Positions 23,615 through 35,400 of a stretch of 64,000 nucleotides of DNA are shown here, piece by piece. The notes beneath the pieces are model-generated. The model saw only the letters and a list, made by a program, of their open reading frames with translations. It was not told the origin of the DNA and did not search any database. Origin of the DNA: Hemerocallis citrina (Eukaryota > Streptophyta > Magnoliopsida > Asparagales > Asphodelaceae); the NCBI GenBank assembly GCA_017893485.1, contig CM030362.1, forward strand, positions 38,162,984 to 38,226,983. The letters are read 5' to 3'. Position numbers and translations under genes: made by a program. Numbering within the stretch: the stretch's first letter is position 1; each line of letters starts with the position of its first letter.

Positions 23615-23852
23615 ATTAAATAAATAAAGGGGTTGTTTTGGGAGGAATTTGAATTTGAGTTTTGAGGAAAAACTTTTGGGAGGAAAAATGTGTTTTGTGA
23701 AGTTTAATTTGAACCTTTGATTTTGGGAAGATTGAAGAAGAACCATTTGATAGCTTTCTTTGTGTTTAATTATATAGATAGCAAACAATTGGAGAGTCGA
23801 AAAAGCTATAATATAGATAAAATGAAAAAATAGCAAACGACTGTGGATGCTC

Positions 23853-24244
23853 TATCATTGCTAAAAGTTTTTATTTTATTTTAAAGAACTTGAATTGAAA
23901 GAATAAACTTTTTTAATATCGCACACCTTAGACCTAGAAATAGACACATAACTGAAATTACTAATGCAGGTGCTAATAAGGACCTTTTCCAGAGTGGAAC
24001 AAGTCATCTAGCTTTTGCAATCATATCAATATATATTATCGTGGATCAACTTAAGGAGTCTAGTGCTTCTATCTACCAATGGAAAAAATCAACTTAGCTG
24101 AATGATATCACTAGATTTTATTCTCTAGATTTTAGTGCTACAATTATCTTCAGCATACATCGAATTCGTACTCAGAATAAAATCTAGAGAGATCATTCTT
24201 TTAAAAGTAGTACAATACCTACTCTAATATATATACTTGAGTAA
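23853..24244. other. No feature recognised
   Basis: AT-rich spacer between two MITEs of the same family. No frame or repeat ends were seen. Confidence 0.5.
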
Positions 24245-24834
24245 GATCATCCACAGTCGTTTGCTAAATACTCAAAAATTAGCAATCAATTTAGAAAACA
24301 GGCGTACAGTCGTTTGCTAAAAACTCAAAAATTAGAATAGGGATATACAGTACCTTGCTAAAGTTAGGAGAGCGGATAGAAGATTGCTAAAGTTAGAAGA
24401 CGGATGATGGTATTCCGTTTGTGGCTTTGGACGGATGAAGATCATCCGTTTTAAACTTTTTTTTTTTTTTATTTTCTTTGATTTAAAAAAAAAAGTTAAA
24501 ACTCACCAAACGGATGGTCAGTTTCTGAACTTTTTTTTTTTATTTATTATTTTTTTTGACTTTTTTTTAATATAAAACCAAAAAAAAAAAGGGGCAAAAC
24601 CATCCAAACGGATGAAGATCATCCGTTTGGAATGGTTTTGACTTTTTTTGTTGACTTTTTTTTAAAAAAATCACCGATAAGTATTATAAAAATTAAAAAA
24701 AAAAAAAAAACTCACGGATGATGTTCATCCGTCTACTTAAATTTTAGGATTTTGACCACTGCAGCGAACTACTCCGATTGCTATTGCTAAATGCTATTTT
24801 TAGCAATGAGAATAGCAAACGACTGTGGATGCTC
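24245..24834. mobile_element. MITE, GAGCATCC family (copy C)
   Basis: Begins GATCATCCACAGTCGTTTGC, ends AAACGACTGTGGATGCTC, and is flanked by TAA on both sides (24242-24244, 24835-24837). It contains repeated cores of the form ACGGATGA...TCATCCGT (near 24401, 24425, 24609, 24715) between A/T runs. CAGTCGTTTGCTAAA-ACTC near the left end is duplicated. Confidence 0.85.
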
Positions 24835-25001
24835 TAATGCTTCAGCCACTATCAATTTCACTACCATTCTCTTCACTACCTTAGGTGGCATACTCCTATT
24901 GGAGAGTTCCCCCACCTACTCTATCTTCTCCTACCTATTGGAGTGTGCCACCTAAAGTAGTGAAGAGAAATATAGTGAAATTGGTAGTGGATGTAACATT
25001 A
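24835..25001. mobile_element. Foldback MITE, TAATGCT family (copy 1)
   Basis: TAATGCTTCAGCCACTATCA...TGGTAGTGGATGTAACATTA; nearly the whole element is an inverted repeat, with arms such as TTCACTACCTTAGGTGGCA. It abuts the preceding MITE directly. The second copy is at 26517-26682. Confidence 0.85.
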
Positions 25002-25143
25002 CTCTATATACTAAGAATCATGGTATTCATTAGGATAAAAGGTAGAAGTAAATATTAAATGTGGTTGTGCAGGTGATGAATGGCTCATTGGATGGTATGT
25101 TTCTCTTTGCACTGATACAAAATAATTAGCATTGGTATAAATA

Positions 25144-25333
25144 CCCGAAATCCGGATCCGATCCGGATCCGATCCGGACCCGGCATTGGACCGAAACCGA
25201 CCCGACCTATCCGGGTCCGGGTCTGGGTCCTAAAATGGGACCCGTTGTATTTTCGAGTCCGGGTCCGGGTCCGCTCAAAAGAGACCCGACCGGGACCCGG
25301 CCCAAAACGGATCCAGACCCGGTTAGCACTGCC
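25144..25333 (-). repeat. GGGTCC/GGACCC-rich repeat, copy 2, with direct-repeat flanks
   Basis: 190 bp dense in GGATCC, GGGTCC and GGACCCGG. Flanked by TATAAATA on both sides (25136-25143, 25334-25341), an 8-bp duplication of the size made by hAT transposases. On the minus strand its start GGCAGTGCTAACCGGGTC resembles GCAATGGTATCGAGTC of the copy at 12021. The two ends are not good inverted repeats of each other. It appears inserted at the TATA box of an LTR. Confidence 0.55.
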
Positions 25334-25690
25334 TATAAATACCAGGCCCTCTACCCCTTCAACAGGTAATCAATTTCTCCCTTCTCAAACTCTAGTTACT
25401 GTTACTCTTCAGTGACTGACTAGACCGTCGGAGGGCCTGCCACCGGGATCAACCCCGGTGTTCCTAGGTCGAGTGCAGGGTCACGAGACCTCCGGATCCG
25501 AGCCGAGCCATCAGATCCGAGCCGAGCATCCTGCCTCCACCTCGCTCCCGCCTACTCCTGAGCCGTTCTCTCGGCTGAGGGTCGGGCGTACCATCCAGTA
25601 CCGAAGCTTCCGCAAAAATACAAATCGAGAAGAACTCACACCTGGTGCAGCCACCCCCCAAAAACAAACCGCATCAAATACATTCAAGTG
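25334..25690 (+). mobile_element. LTR relic resembling Tat/Ogre-lineage gypsy
   Basis: TATAAATACCAGG followed by CTCCCTTCTCAAACTC, then CTGACTAGACCGTCGGAGGG and CCGGGATCAACCCCGGTGTT, is the typical promoter/leader layout of Tat-lineage gypsy LTRs (GACT...GCGTCGGAG...CCCCGG). The 3' boundary and any primer site are not recognised. The upstream LTR part is interrupted by the GGGTCC-rich element. Confidence 0.45.
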
Positions 25691-26516
25691 ACTTATATAT
25701 TACCCATTCAGAGACTTCATATTAAATAAAGAGATCGAAGTACACTTCATTTTGATTACTATAGTTTGAAATAAAAGGGTAATGCTAGGAAGAAAAAATA
25801 TATATATGCACAATTGGTCATAAAATATGTAAAACTTATTATTATTTTTTCCCTAAAGCTTGGGCTGTTTTCTTAGTGGCGAATATGAACAAGCAGATTT
25901 TTTTCCTGAAGCTTTAGTTGCTCCTTCATGCGACAAAGGTGGAGGTACTTCTAAACATTGAATTCTAGAAAGAACCATCAACATCGCCCAAAGCTTAATG
26001 TTAACGTTGATTACTGAAGATTGGTTTGCTCCATGGAAAACCTTCTCATTCACTACAAAATAATGTCAATTAATATTCTAAATGATCGGCTACAAAAATA
26101 TAACAAAAAAGAGTAGGACTGGATCCAGATGCATGTAGTAATTAAAAATTAAGTACTTCCAAAAAACTTCTTTAACAAAAGTACATTAGTAATAACTTTT
26201 TGAGATTATCATCATTATTGTTAATCTTATGATCCTTACATTACCCAGTCCAATCTAATTATCGATCAGGTTACTGGATCTATTTAATACTCTACAAAAT
26301 ATATTTTAATTCAAGTTGAATTCTTAAATCTAAGCAATCGAGTTAAATTTTTATATCTATATTAGTGTGATGTATACATCCCAAAAATACTTCCAACAAT
26401 TTTCTGAGGTAAAAGTTTATAATCTATACTACCAAAATGGCAGAAAAGCATGTTCTGATGACATAATATAATCTGCTATAATTCAGACATAATATAATCT
26501 GCTATAACTTATTGAG
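25691..26516. other. No gene recognised
   Basis: AT-rich sequence with a short duplicated phrase ACATAATATAATCTGCTATA (26451-26505). Open frames here are short and unlike known proteins. Confidence 0.45.
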
Positions 26517-26682
26517 TAATGCTTCATCCACTACCAATTTCACTACCATTTTGTTCACTACCTTATGTGGCATACTCCTATTGGAGAGTTCTCCCACCTA
26601 CTCTATCTTTTCCTACCTATTGAAGTGTGCCACCTAAGGTAGTGAAGAAAAATGTAGTGAAATTGGTAGTGGATGTAGCATT
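26517..26682. mobile_element. Foldback MITE, TAATGCT family (copy 2)
   Basis: TAATGCTTCATCCACTACCA...TGGTAGTGGATGTAGCATTA, highly similar to 24835-25001. The inverted-repeat ends extend to GAGTAATGCT/AGCATTACTC. Confidence 0.87.
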
Positions 26683-26740
26683 ACTCTAATTCATTTGAAG
26701 AAGATTGTGACAGAAATGACGGTTGTGATTGGTGAAACCA

Positions 26741-26880
26741 ATGATGCTCATTTAGTAAATAAGCAATTGATGATGTGGCATATATGTGATTGGAAAATTC
26801 TTAAAAGAGTTCGTTGTTCAATGTATCACATGCATGCCACATAATCAATTGCTTATTTACTAAATAAGCAAGTTGCTCAT
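26741..26880. mobile_element. Small foldback element
   Basis: The left arm TTTAGTAAATAAGCAATTGA-TGATGTGGCAT is mirrored by ATGCCACATAATCAATTGC-TTATTTACTAAATAAGCA. The arms are about 40 bases each with a 60-base loop. No coding sequence. Confidence 0.75.
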
Positions 26881-28295
26881 ATCTTAAACAAATTGTAATG
26901 GACAATTAGTCTATAAATGAAAAATAATATATATTCAAAAGAAAAGAAAAGTGAAAAGATAAAATACCTATAAGAAGTGGCTACTTTTGCAGTGAGATCT
27001 ACAGAAACCTAATAGAAACAAAACAAACATGATTAGCAAGAGAAACAATTTAACAGACCATCATCAACATGATGAAGTGGAGAAAGAAAGGACAAAGAAA
27101 TCGAAATATTTGTATCCTCTAACAACGAGAGAAAAGAATTGAAGTTAAGAAGTAGGCAGACTATAAATAAAATGAGAGAGAGAGAGCGCCTCATATTTGT
27201 ATGAGAAAATTTTTCACATACAAAGTAATTATACTCATTTGGTGTGAACCTCATGGAAGATCCACTCCGTCCATCATGTTTAATATGCCAATGAATGTAT
27301 GTGTAGAAAAAATCAAGTGGTTTGGAGGTTGTTTATCCATGTATCATGTGGTTACAAAATGAACGATTTCAGGAACATTGTAAATCATACCACAAATTGG
27401 ATCACATGGTGTCTGGGTAAACGACCTCCAAACCATCTGATATGATGACTAATGTCGTACCACATAAGTTGGTTATGTGCATTGATCCACTCTGATGTTT
27501 GGTTAAATGCTTTGACTCTTTTTTATTTATAGGTGAGTTTTCATGCCATTTACCATTTTTATTTAATTGTCCTAATTACTTTACAATCATGCATCAACCA
27601 TCTGATATGATGACCTGCTGTTACAAAATCACTGGACTCTCCAATACCTTTGAAATAGTTTGTCATTTAGCATTGCTGTTAGATGGTGTTTTTTTTTGTG
27701 TGAAAGCTCTTTTAGATTCAAAATAGATGTTTGACAAAGTAATTAAAAGTGTATTTAATCAGTTTTTTTTTAAACTACTATTTTAAACAATTTTTTTTCT
27801 TTCAAAGCACCTGAAATTATGTATTTAGCTTTTCAAAAAGTCATTTTACTAACTAGAAAAGTTTTAAGGTTAAACGTAATTCTTTCTAGTAGTACTTTGG
27901 GTATCACCACTTTTTAGCTTAAGAACTTTTTGTTCACAATAATACCAAACAGAGCTGATCATTAAATAACACTATTCATTAATACAAAAATTAGTATTTT
28001 TCAGAAAGTTCTTCAATACTCTGATAAAATTAGATCATTATCTGGATCCATAACGTATTTCAGCCAGTTACCAATATCTATATCCGTATCATATTTCAAA
28101 CGGACAGATATCTACATGTAAACTTTCTCTCAGTATGATTTTTTAAAGTTGGTTATTTGAATATAGAGGTATGATTCCTCTAGATAATTTTTAAATAGAG
28201 GTTGCTTAAGAATAAATTTGGTTGGATTTAAGGAAAGAACCAATGATTATTTTAACTTTGAGGGGAGATAGATGAAGGCAACATAACTCAAAATA
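26881..28295. other. AT-rich DNA with one small hairpin; no gene recognised
   Basis: Contains a hairpin with arms GTGGTTTGGAGGTTGTTTA and its near inverse TAAACGACCTCCAAACCA (27315-27438), probably another foldback MITE. AAGAATAAATTTGGTTGG at 28209 resembles phrases near 38480 and 38597. A 75-codon frame at 27499 is not recognised. Confidence 0.5.
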
Positions 28296-28440
28296 TCTAT
28301 ATAGTAAAACACAAAGAAAGCTATCAAGTGATTCTCCTTCAATCCCCAAAAAATCAAAGTCCCAGATCTAACATTACAAAACAGATTTTTCCCCCCAAAA
28401 GTTTTTCTCCAAAACAACTCCTATATTTATTTTAAAAAAA

Positions 28441-28476
<36 letters not shown>

Positions 28477-29123
28477 TCCTCTTCTATTCAAAAATTAAGA
28501 GAAAAAAAAATTAAATTTTTTTTTAAAAAAATAAAAAAATTTAAAAACTAAAAAAAATAAAATTTAAAAACTTTAAAAATAGTTCAAAAAAATCAAAAAA
28601 ACTACATAATATGTTTTTTGCTGGACCCTTAAAAATTTCTCATATAATATGTTTGCTACTTCAATTAATTTGCTCGAACTCCAAAATTATTTTATATGAT
28701 CTAACGAGGTGTACTGTTCCGAAGAGGTACCGTAGGCACGTGTCAACGGACAAACCTAGTGATCTAATATGGACCAAAATTTAGATAATTATAGATAATT
28801 ATAGGTGTTTAAGTAACCTCCGTTTTACCTTCGTAGTCAAATAGGGCCTAATTCTTGGAATTGCAGAACCCCCAAAAACATATCGAGCCAGATCCTCCCC
28901 CCACTTGTATTAAGCAAACCCAGGCCAGGCCAGGCCAGTAAACTTTTGGGCCGAGGTGTCGGACCCGGCCCATTCTCATCCAAAATAAATATGTGTCATA
29001 TTCGTTTCAGGAATATCCTATCAGGGTTTTATTGCTTCAGCGGCAAGCATTCTTTCAAATCAATCTCTCTCTCAATCTCTTTCTCTCTCTCTGCTCCTCT
29101 GTCAAACCCTAACCCTTTCTCCA

Positions 29124-29627
29124 ATGTCGCCACCAAACCGCCGCCGCCCCCTCTCCAAACGCCAGCGTAAAATCCTCCAACTCATTGAATCCACCCAATC
29201 CTCCGGCATCTCCATCTCCGACCTTCAAAAACAAACCGGCATCAACCAATCCTCCCTCAAAAAGACCATCCAATCCCTCCACCAGTCCAAGAACCTCATC
29301 AAACTCATATCAAGAAGTACATTCATCGCTGTCCAGTTCGATCCCTCGAAGAAAGAAGTATACAACGAAAACAGCGTGCTCGACGAGGAGGATCGGATCC
29401 GAATCTTGAGGCGGCACTGCTCGGAGTACATGGAGAAGTTTGGGGGGGGTTGCGAATGGGGAGATGATACTGGAGGAGCTTCAAAAGTCGGGGGTGGTTT
29501 CGATGGAGTTGGGGTTGGAGTGGGTTTTGGGTATTCTGGAGTCGATGGTTTTGGACGGGGAGTTGGAGATGTTGACTAGTTTGGAGGTCGATGAAATTCA
29601 GAAAGGTTTATTACAACAAGTGGCTTA
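29124..29627 (+). pseudogene. Captured fragment resembling RNA polymerase III subunit RPC6 (RPC34), frameshifted
   Basis: The ATG at 29124 follows a CT-rich leader and AAACCCTAACCC. Residues about 10-75 form a winged-helix-like segment (LSKRQRKILQLIESTQSSG, ISISDLQKQTGINQSSLKKT) followed by FIAVQFDPSKKE and EEDRIRILRRHCSEYMEK. From 29440 a second frame gives ILEELQKSGVVSMELGLEWV and ESMVLDGELEML. Two wHTH modules with EF-x-PSKE in between is the RPC6 layout; RPC6 helps open promoters for Pol III. A run of eight G at 29442-29449 shifts the frame; seven would keep it open. The C-terminal half is absent. The family call is from motif layout only. Confidence 0.4.
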
Positions 29628-30129
29628 GTTGGGATCAAATTCTAGTCCGATCTTTTTGACGAAGTCGAACAGTTTTGCTACAAGTACTTGTTATTTGAGT
29701 TTTGTAATGGAGTAATTAGCTAGCAGATTACTGGTTAAACATGTATACATCTCTTTGCTCTGTTTCTGTAATAAGGCTTATTATACTTTATTTTGTGGAA
29801 AACTTTTCTGTTAATATTATTAGTACCACAGACACAGTTATTATAAAAAAAAACCCTTCATTTATCTCTGTTAATAACTTTGTGAGTATGTTTTTTATGA
29901 GTTTTCTGTATTCTGTAGATCGGATTGGTCTCCGATGATCGACAAGGTCGAATCCAGACTGTCGGTTTGGTCTGGGAGACAATTGTCTCGAGACGGTAGA
30001 GTTTTCTGTATTCTGCTGGAAAGTGATAAGAGCGAAAACTGTATAGTAGGGAATGTCCAGATTCAATTATGTGAGTGAGAAAGATTGTTTTTTTTTTTTT
30101 TTTTTTTTTTTTTTGGGTGTGTGTGTTTA

Positions 30130-30556
30130 ATCTTATCTTACCATCTTTAATCGGCAAACAAACAAATAATCTTTAAATATTTTTTATCACAAAACAAACA
30201 CGTGTGTTATACGTACAATTCCAACTCTATTTTTTAGCATGTGTATCGCACGTACAAATCAAAGCTTTTTCTTCGAAATTCTTTAAAATTACGTGTACCG
30301 TCCGTTCAACTCCAACTTTTTTCAAACAAACCCGTGCGTCGCACGTCCAAATCTATTTTTAACACGCATATCGCACGTACAAATTAAAAAAAATCTTTTT
30401 ATATTTTTAAAAAATGTGTATCGTCCGCCTGTTTAACTCTAACTTTTTTTTAAAAAATGAAGGCATTCATCACACGTGTTAATTACTGCCGTTCTACATG
30501 TGTCGCACGTTTAACTGCAACTCTTTATCAATACGTGCACCACACAAAAAAATTTA
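30130..30556 (+). repeat. Array of degenerate ACGTGTATCGCACGTACAAA units
   Basis: Roughly eight units of 40-60 bases, each with an RCGTG...CACGT short palindrome and then ACAAATC-like AT sequence, separated by CTTTTTT-type runs. Each unit resembles a Helitron 3' hairpin. The same words, in inverse orientation, occur at 38465-38770. Confidence 0.65.
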
Positions 30557-30560
30557 CTAG

Positions 30561-32235
30561 TATGGATATAAATTTCGCCCAAAAAATGGAAATACAAAAT
30601 TTATAATTTATAATATGTAAGTAAGCTTAATTCTAGGGACTGATATGATAAAACTTTTCTAGAAATAACACATTTATGCTATAGGGTTGAGCTAGAAAGA
30701 TACTCTTACCATCCTAAATAAATAAATTAACTCTTCTCTTTGCCATTTTAAAATTTCTCAAATTAACTGTCAAATTTTCTTATTTTAAAGTATTTTACTA
30801 CATTAAATTAATTATATCCTTACAAAAATTATGTCTTTTTCATTTTGCACGCTAGTTAATTATTCATTGAAAACATGGAACCATAAAAAATACTCTTTCG
30901 ATGTCTTCCTCTCTCTATATGGAGTTTTGTTGTAGAATATGAGATGCATCATCTTAACGGGACCTCTATGCTTCTTGTGGTCTACAAGTTGAGAGGATAA
31001 GAGAAAGCCCGAAGAAAACAACTCGTAGACAAACGACCAACGATGAAAGTGAGAACATTTTTATCAAGTGCATGACCACAACATGGGGTTACAGTTTTCT
31101 TTTCTTCTCTGTTAAGAGGGTGTTTGGATTTACAAATTCTGGAAAATTAAATAAATAAATAAATGCAAATATGGTTAAATTTGCAATTCCCACATGTTAA
31201 CCGTTCCTTCAAAAAACCGTGCCTCTGCATTTGCACACTTTTTGTTGTGTGTGTTTGTTGCAAATTTTGCGTGGACCCTCATATTCACATCAGTCAAATT
31301 TGTAAAAAGTCATTGTCAAAATTTACATTCCCTACAATCAGCAAGTGGGAATTTGGAAAATTAACTAAATTTGAAATTTTTCCAAAAATTTTTCTAAAAA
31401 TTTGTAAATCAAAACGCCCTCCAGATCCAACATTATTATTGTTAAATTTTTTATGTTATAATCTTGAGACAGTTGGCTACATGATTGCAATGTGGTGATG
31501 CAAATCATTCACTTTCATCAATTCTCCACTCATACAGAAATCCAAGTGATCCAGACAGATCAATCCTTTCCCTGTGTACAATGCTAGTTTGTTGCTTGTC
31601 TGATGTTGTGGTTATGTCTTTATATGGAAACTCTAGGAAACAAGTAGAGCTTAGATTTAAAAATTATGAGCAACCCTTTGTATGACTTAATCCGATTCCT
31701 CTGTAACTTATTCCTCACAAGTCATCATTTGAGAATATTCCCTATGTCTACCTACATACCTTTGAATCATTGTACACTTTGAAACTTTGATAACTTGAAC
31801 GGAACAACTAATGACTATAGCTCAAAAGAAAGTGTGACTTGAGTACTCAAGAGAAAGCTATAAGCATCTCCTCTCTTGAAAAGTCTGAAGGTGATGGGAT
31901 AATGTGCAGTAAATATGGTATTTTACTTTGTAGCATATACTCCATTCTATCTACTTTCTAGTACTAGTTTTATTTGTGTTCTTCATCATGCTCAATTCTT
32001 GTGCAGTCACATTGTACCTTTGAAAGCAGCAATTGCTTCTTTTAATCTTAAATATTTGGTAGCATAAACAAAACCTGATGCTTATTAGAATTCTACCAGG
32101 GTTATAAGCACAATTAATTTTGGATCTTGATGATTCACCAAATTATTTCCATGATTATTAATTACTCACAAAAGAGTTCGAAATTTTCTGCAGATGTTAT
32201 GGCTACCTCATATGGTTTTTGATTCATCAGTGGTT
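30561..32235. other. No gene recognised
   Basis: AT-rich DNA. Frames of 111 and 66 codons at 31163 and 31485 have no recognisable motif and unlikely composition. No transposon ends were identified. Confidence 0.45.
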
Positions 32236-32441
32236 TTTTTTTTTATTTATTATTATTAAAAGATGATAAAAGTCATCGCTTCATTAAAGAGAAATTAACG
32301 AAACAGTAAAATCAAATACATATAGTTCCCGAAGGCGAACAACACCCAAGAACATCTAATCAGGGCAGAACGTCCCGAACAAAGAACAAAATACATCAAA
32401 ATAGTAGAGCATCTACTATATAAAATCAAAAGCTGGATGTC

Positions 32442-35400
32442 CTAATCCCTGACGTCTAATGTCCCCCTGCTTGCGATCTGCTCTTCCTCCTCTCCTAAGT
32501 GCATCTTCTTCCTGGATCTAATAAGCCCTGTCCATTCATAACAACATAAGTGAATTTTTTGCATCAACGAGGAAAGTATTTGACGAACGCTATCGAAACA
32601 GAAATCATTACGGTCTAGCCATAAGTTCCACAAGATTGACGCCACAACAAGATGCCAATCTAATATGACCTCTTTTCTAATCCTCTTTGATCTAATATCC
32701 CCCCAGACCTCAGCACTAGACTCAGGACAATGTAAAACCCCGAACGTGCGACCCACTTTCCCCCATACCCATCTAGCTCTATAACAATTGAATAAAATGT
32801 GGTTCGTATCTTCTTCGTGGGTCATACATGTATTACATATCACGTTGTTCACGATTCTCCGCTTCCTCAAATTAACCCTAGAGAGAATGACATCATTCTC
32901 CACCAACCATAGAAAAACTTTAACTCTGGAAGGAACACGGATACCCCAAATAACATCCGTGATCTCATTTCTAATACCACCATCATTCAGCCTTTTGTAT
33001 AGTAAGGAAACCGAGAACTTGCAATTTGCCTCCAACGTCCACCATCTCTCGTCTTCCGACTGCTGGGTGTAATTTCCTTCAATACGAATGAAATTATTGA
33101 TCAGTTGTAGTTGACCGATCGATACCTGATCAAGGATGTCTTTGACTTCTAATCTCAATTTATTGTTCCTCCAAACGTCGTGCACCAGAGTATCATTGTT
33201 CAGTACTGTCTCTGCCGCTGCAGGAAATAAGCCCATAAGCGAGTTATTGCCACACCACTTGTCTTTCCAAAATCTTGTGTTCCTGCCATCTTTTACCCTA
33301 CATAGAGTGTTGTTATGATAAACCCCGCCCGTCTTGTAACCCCTTTCCAAAAGAATGATTTTCTACTATGGATGCCTTTACCCCCAAATCTGAATTTCTT
33401 CCTTGTCCTGTAATTAGTTAGGGACTTATACCACCAATTATTACGTCGTTTAGCCATCTTCCACCACCACTTACTAAGAAGGGCCTTGTTCATGTCTCTA
33501 AGATTAATGATTCCCAAACCTCCGAACTCCTTCCTTTTGCAAATCCTCCCCCAACTAACTAGGTGGATCCCTTTTCCCCCTCGTTTGCACCTTTCCAAAG
33601 GAATCTCCTTCTAAATTTGTCTATCTTGTGAATTACCCATGCCGGTAATTCGTAAATAGACATAAGGTAAATGGGGATGCTGTTGATGACTGCATTAAGC
33701 AAGGTGATCCTACCTCCCAACGTTAGCAGTTTCCCCTTCCACCCTGCTAGCCTTTTCTCGATCCTATCGATTAACGGTTGCCAGTCTTCCTTAGTGAGCT
33801 TCCCTGGCCTGATGGGGATCCCTAGATATGTCAGCGGAAACTCTCCCCTATTGCATCCTAGCATATGTTGGATCGATATGATGGGAACAGAGCATAGCTC
33901 GCTCAGCTGTATGACACAGCTCTTCTTGAAATTGACATTCATTCCAGACCAAGCCTCAAAGCACTTCAAGACAGATCTCATAGCTATGATATCCTCCTTA
34001 GAGGCCGACCCAAACAATAAAGTATCATCAGCATATTGCAGGATAGAGATTGGCTCTGAAAAATCCCTGATATTAATGCCGAAGTTAGCCCGCTCCTTAT
34101 TCCCGTTAGCTATCATCTCCGGCAGCCCATCTGCTACAATTGCAAATAACAGCGACGACAGGGGATCCCCTTGTCGAAGCCCTCTCTTGCATCTGATCTA
34201 TTTGCCTTGTGACCCGTTAACGATAAGGAATGATTTACCTCCTCTAATGCAATGGAATATCCACTTCTCGACCTTTCCCCGAATCCTTTAAGAAGCAACG
34301 CTTCGTCCACCGAGTTCCATTCAACCGAGTCGTAAGCCTTTTGGAAGTCCACTTTAAAAAGAAAGCTATCTGTTTTGTCTCTGCATCCTGAAGACAATTT
34401 CATGGGCCGAAGCGACGCTATCCATGATGTCCCTTCCTTTAATGAAGCCACTCTGTGAATCTCCAATAATATCATTTAAGAGTAGCCCCAATCTATTGGT
34501 CAAAACCTTGGTTACGATCTTAAAGGATCCGTTGAGTAGACTGATTGGTCTGAAGTCTCCCACCTCTTTTACCCCAGGCTGCTTGGGGATCAGTATAATA
34601 TTCGCATAGTTTAGTCTTTCTAAATCTATCTCCCCCTTGTAAAAATCTTGGACAATGCGCATGAAGTCTCCTTTGATGATATTCCAATAAAGCTTGTAGA
34701 AGAATAACGGAAATCCGTCTGGACCAGGCGCTTTATCCAGCCCCAGACTGTTGATAGCGGAAAGAACCTCCTCTTCGGTGAAAATGCTTTCAATACTATC
34801 AGATCCGTTAATCCTTGATTCCATCCACATATTCTGATTCAGCGAACACCTATGCTCTCTTCTTTTACCTAACAGTGCCCTGTATTTCTCACAGATGTGT
34901 TGCTTAATTCTATCCTCATTCTCGCACTACACGCCTTCCACCTTAAGCCCAGAAATGTGGTTTTTACATCTTCTTCCATTGGCAATCTTATGAAAAAAAT
35001 TAGTATTAGCGTCTCCTTCCTTCAACCACAGGATTCTGGAGCGTTGCTTCCAATAATGTTCCTCCATCTTCCCAATATGGAGAATGTCTTGTCTATTCCA
35101 ATATAGCTCATCTAATTTGGTCTCTATTAAATCTCTTTCCTCCTCTATGATTTCTAATTGCTCTATCATCTCTCCTATCTCTTCTTTGAGTCTTTGATTC
35201 TGACCGAATTCCAACCTGGCCCACTGTTTCAATTTTAATCTTAGTCTCCTGATCTTTTGAATCCAACTTCCCACTGCTGAGTCAGCCGTGGTATGAGCAT
35301 TCCAGCTCTCCTCAGTAATCTTCTTTGATTCTTCGCGCAACATCCATGACTTCTCAAACCGAAACTGATGTGTATTCTTTCTTTCTCCATCCCCGCAGTC

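Larger units (their letters stand above)
20354..23778 (-). mobile_element. Non-autonomous Helitron (3.4 kb) with captured exon
   Basis: On the minus strand the 5' end is A|TCTATATAATTAAACACAAA (23778) and the 3' end is a GTGCC/GGCAC-like hairpin followed by CTAG|T (20354). The start matches that of the plus-strand element at 28296 (TCTATATAGTAAAACACAAA), and about 200 further bases are similar. Inside are two foldback elements, microsatellites, four 112-bp tandem repeats and an exon with splice sites. No Rep/helicase is present. Its removal joins the MITE halves as ...GAATAA|ATAGC.... Confidence 0.68.
19890..23852. mobile_element. MITE, GAGCATCC family (copy B), split by a Helitron
   Basis: The left end GAGCATCCACAGTCGTG (after TTA) pairs with ACGACTGTGGATGCTC at 23837-23852. 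Ignoring the Helitron (20354-23778), the remainder is about 540 bp, like the other copies. Internal palindromic cores GGACGGAAC...GATCCGTCC occur at about 20213-20236. The right flank reads TAT rather than TTA, so one side of the duplication has decayed, or the pair is not perfectly matched. Confidence 0.6.
28296..30560 (+). mobile_element. Non-autonomous Helitron (2.3 kb) carrying a gene fragment
   Basis: Starts A|TCTATATAGTAAAACACAAA (28296) and ends ...TTTACTAG|T (30557-30560). The start and about 200 following bases are similar to the 5' end of the minus-strand Helitron at 20354-23778. Inside are a (TC)n run (28443-28473), an RPC6-like gene piece with its apparent 5' leader, a 27-base T run (about 30088-30114), and an array of ACGTGYATCGCACGT-like tail motifs. 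No Rep/helicase was seen. Confidence 0.62.

Noticed and set aside
31163..31498. 111-codon frame as a gene
   Set aside because: Odd composition, no motif, no splice or leader context; likely chance in AT-rich DNA.
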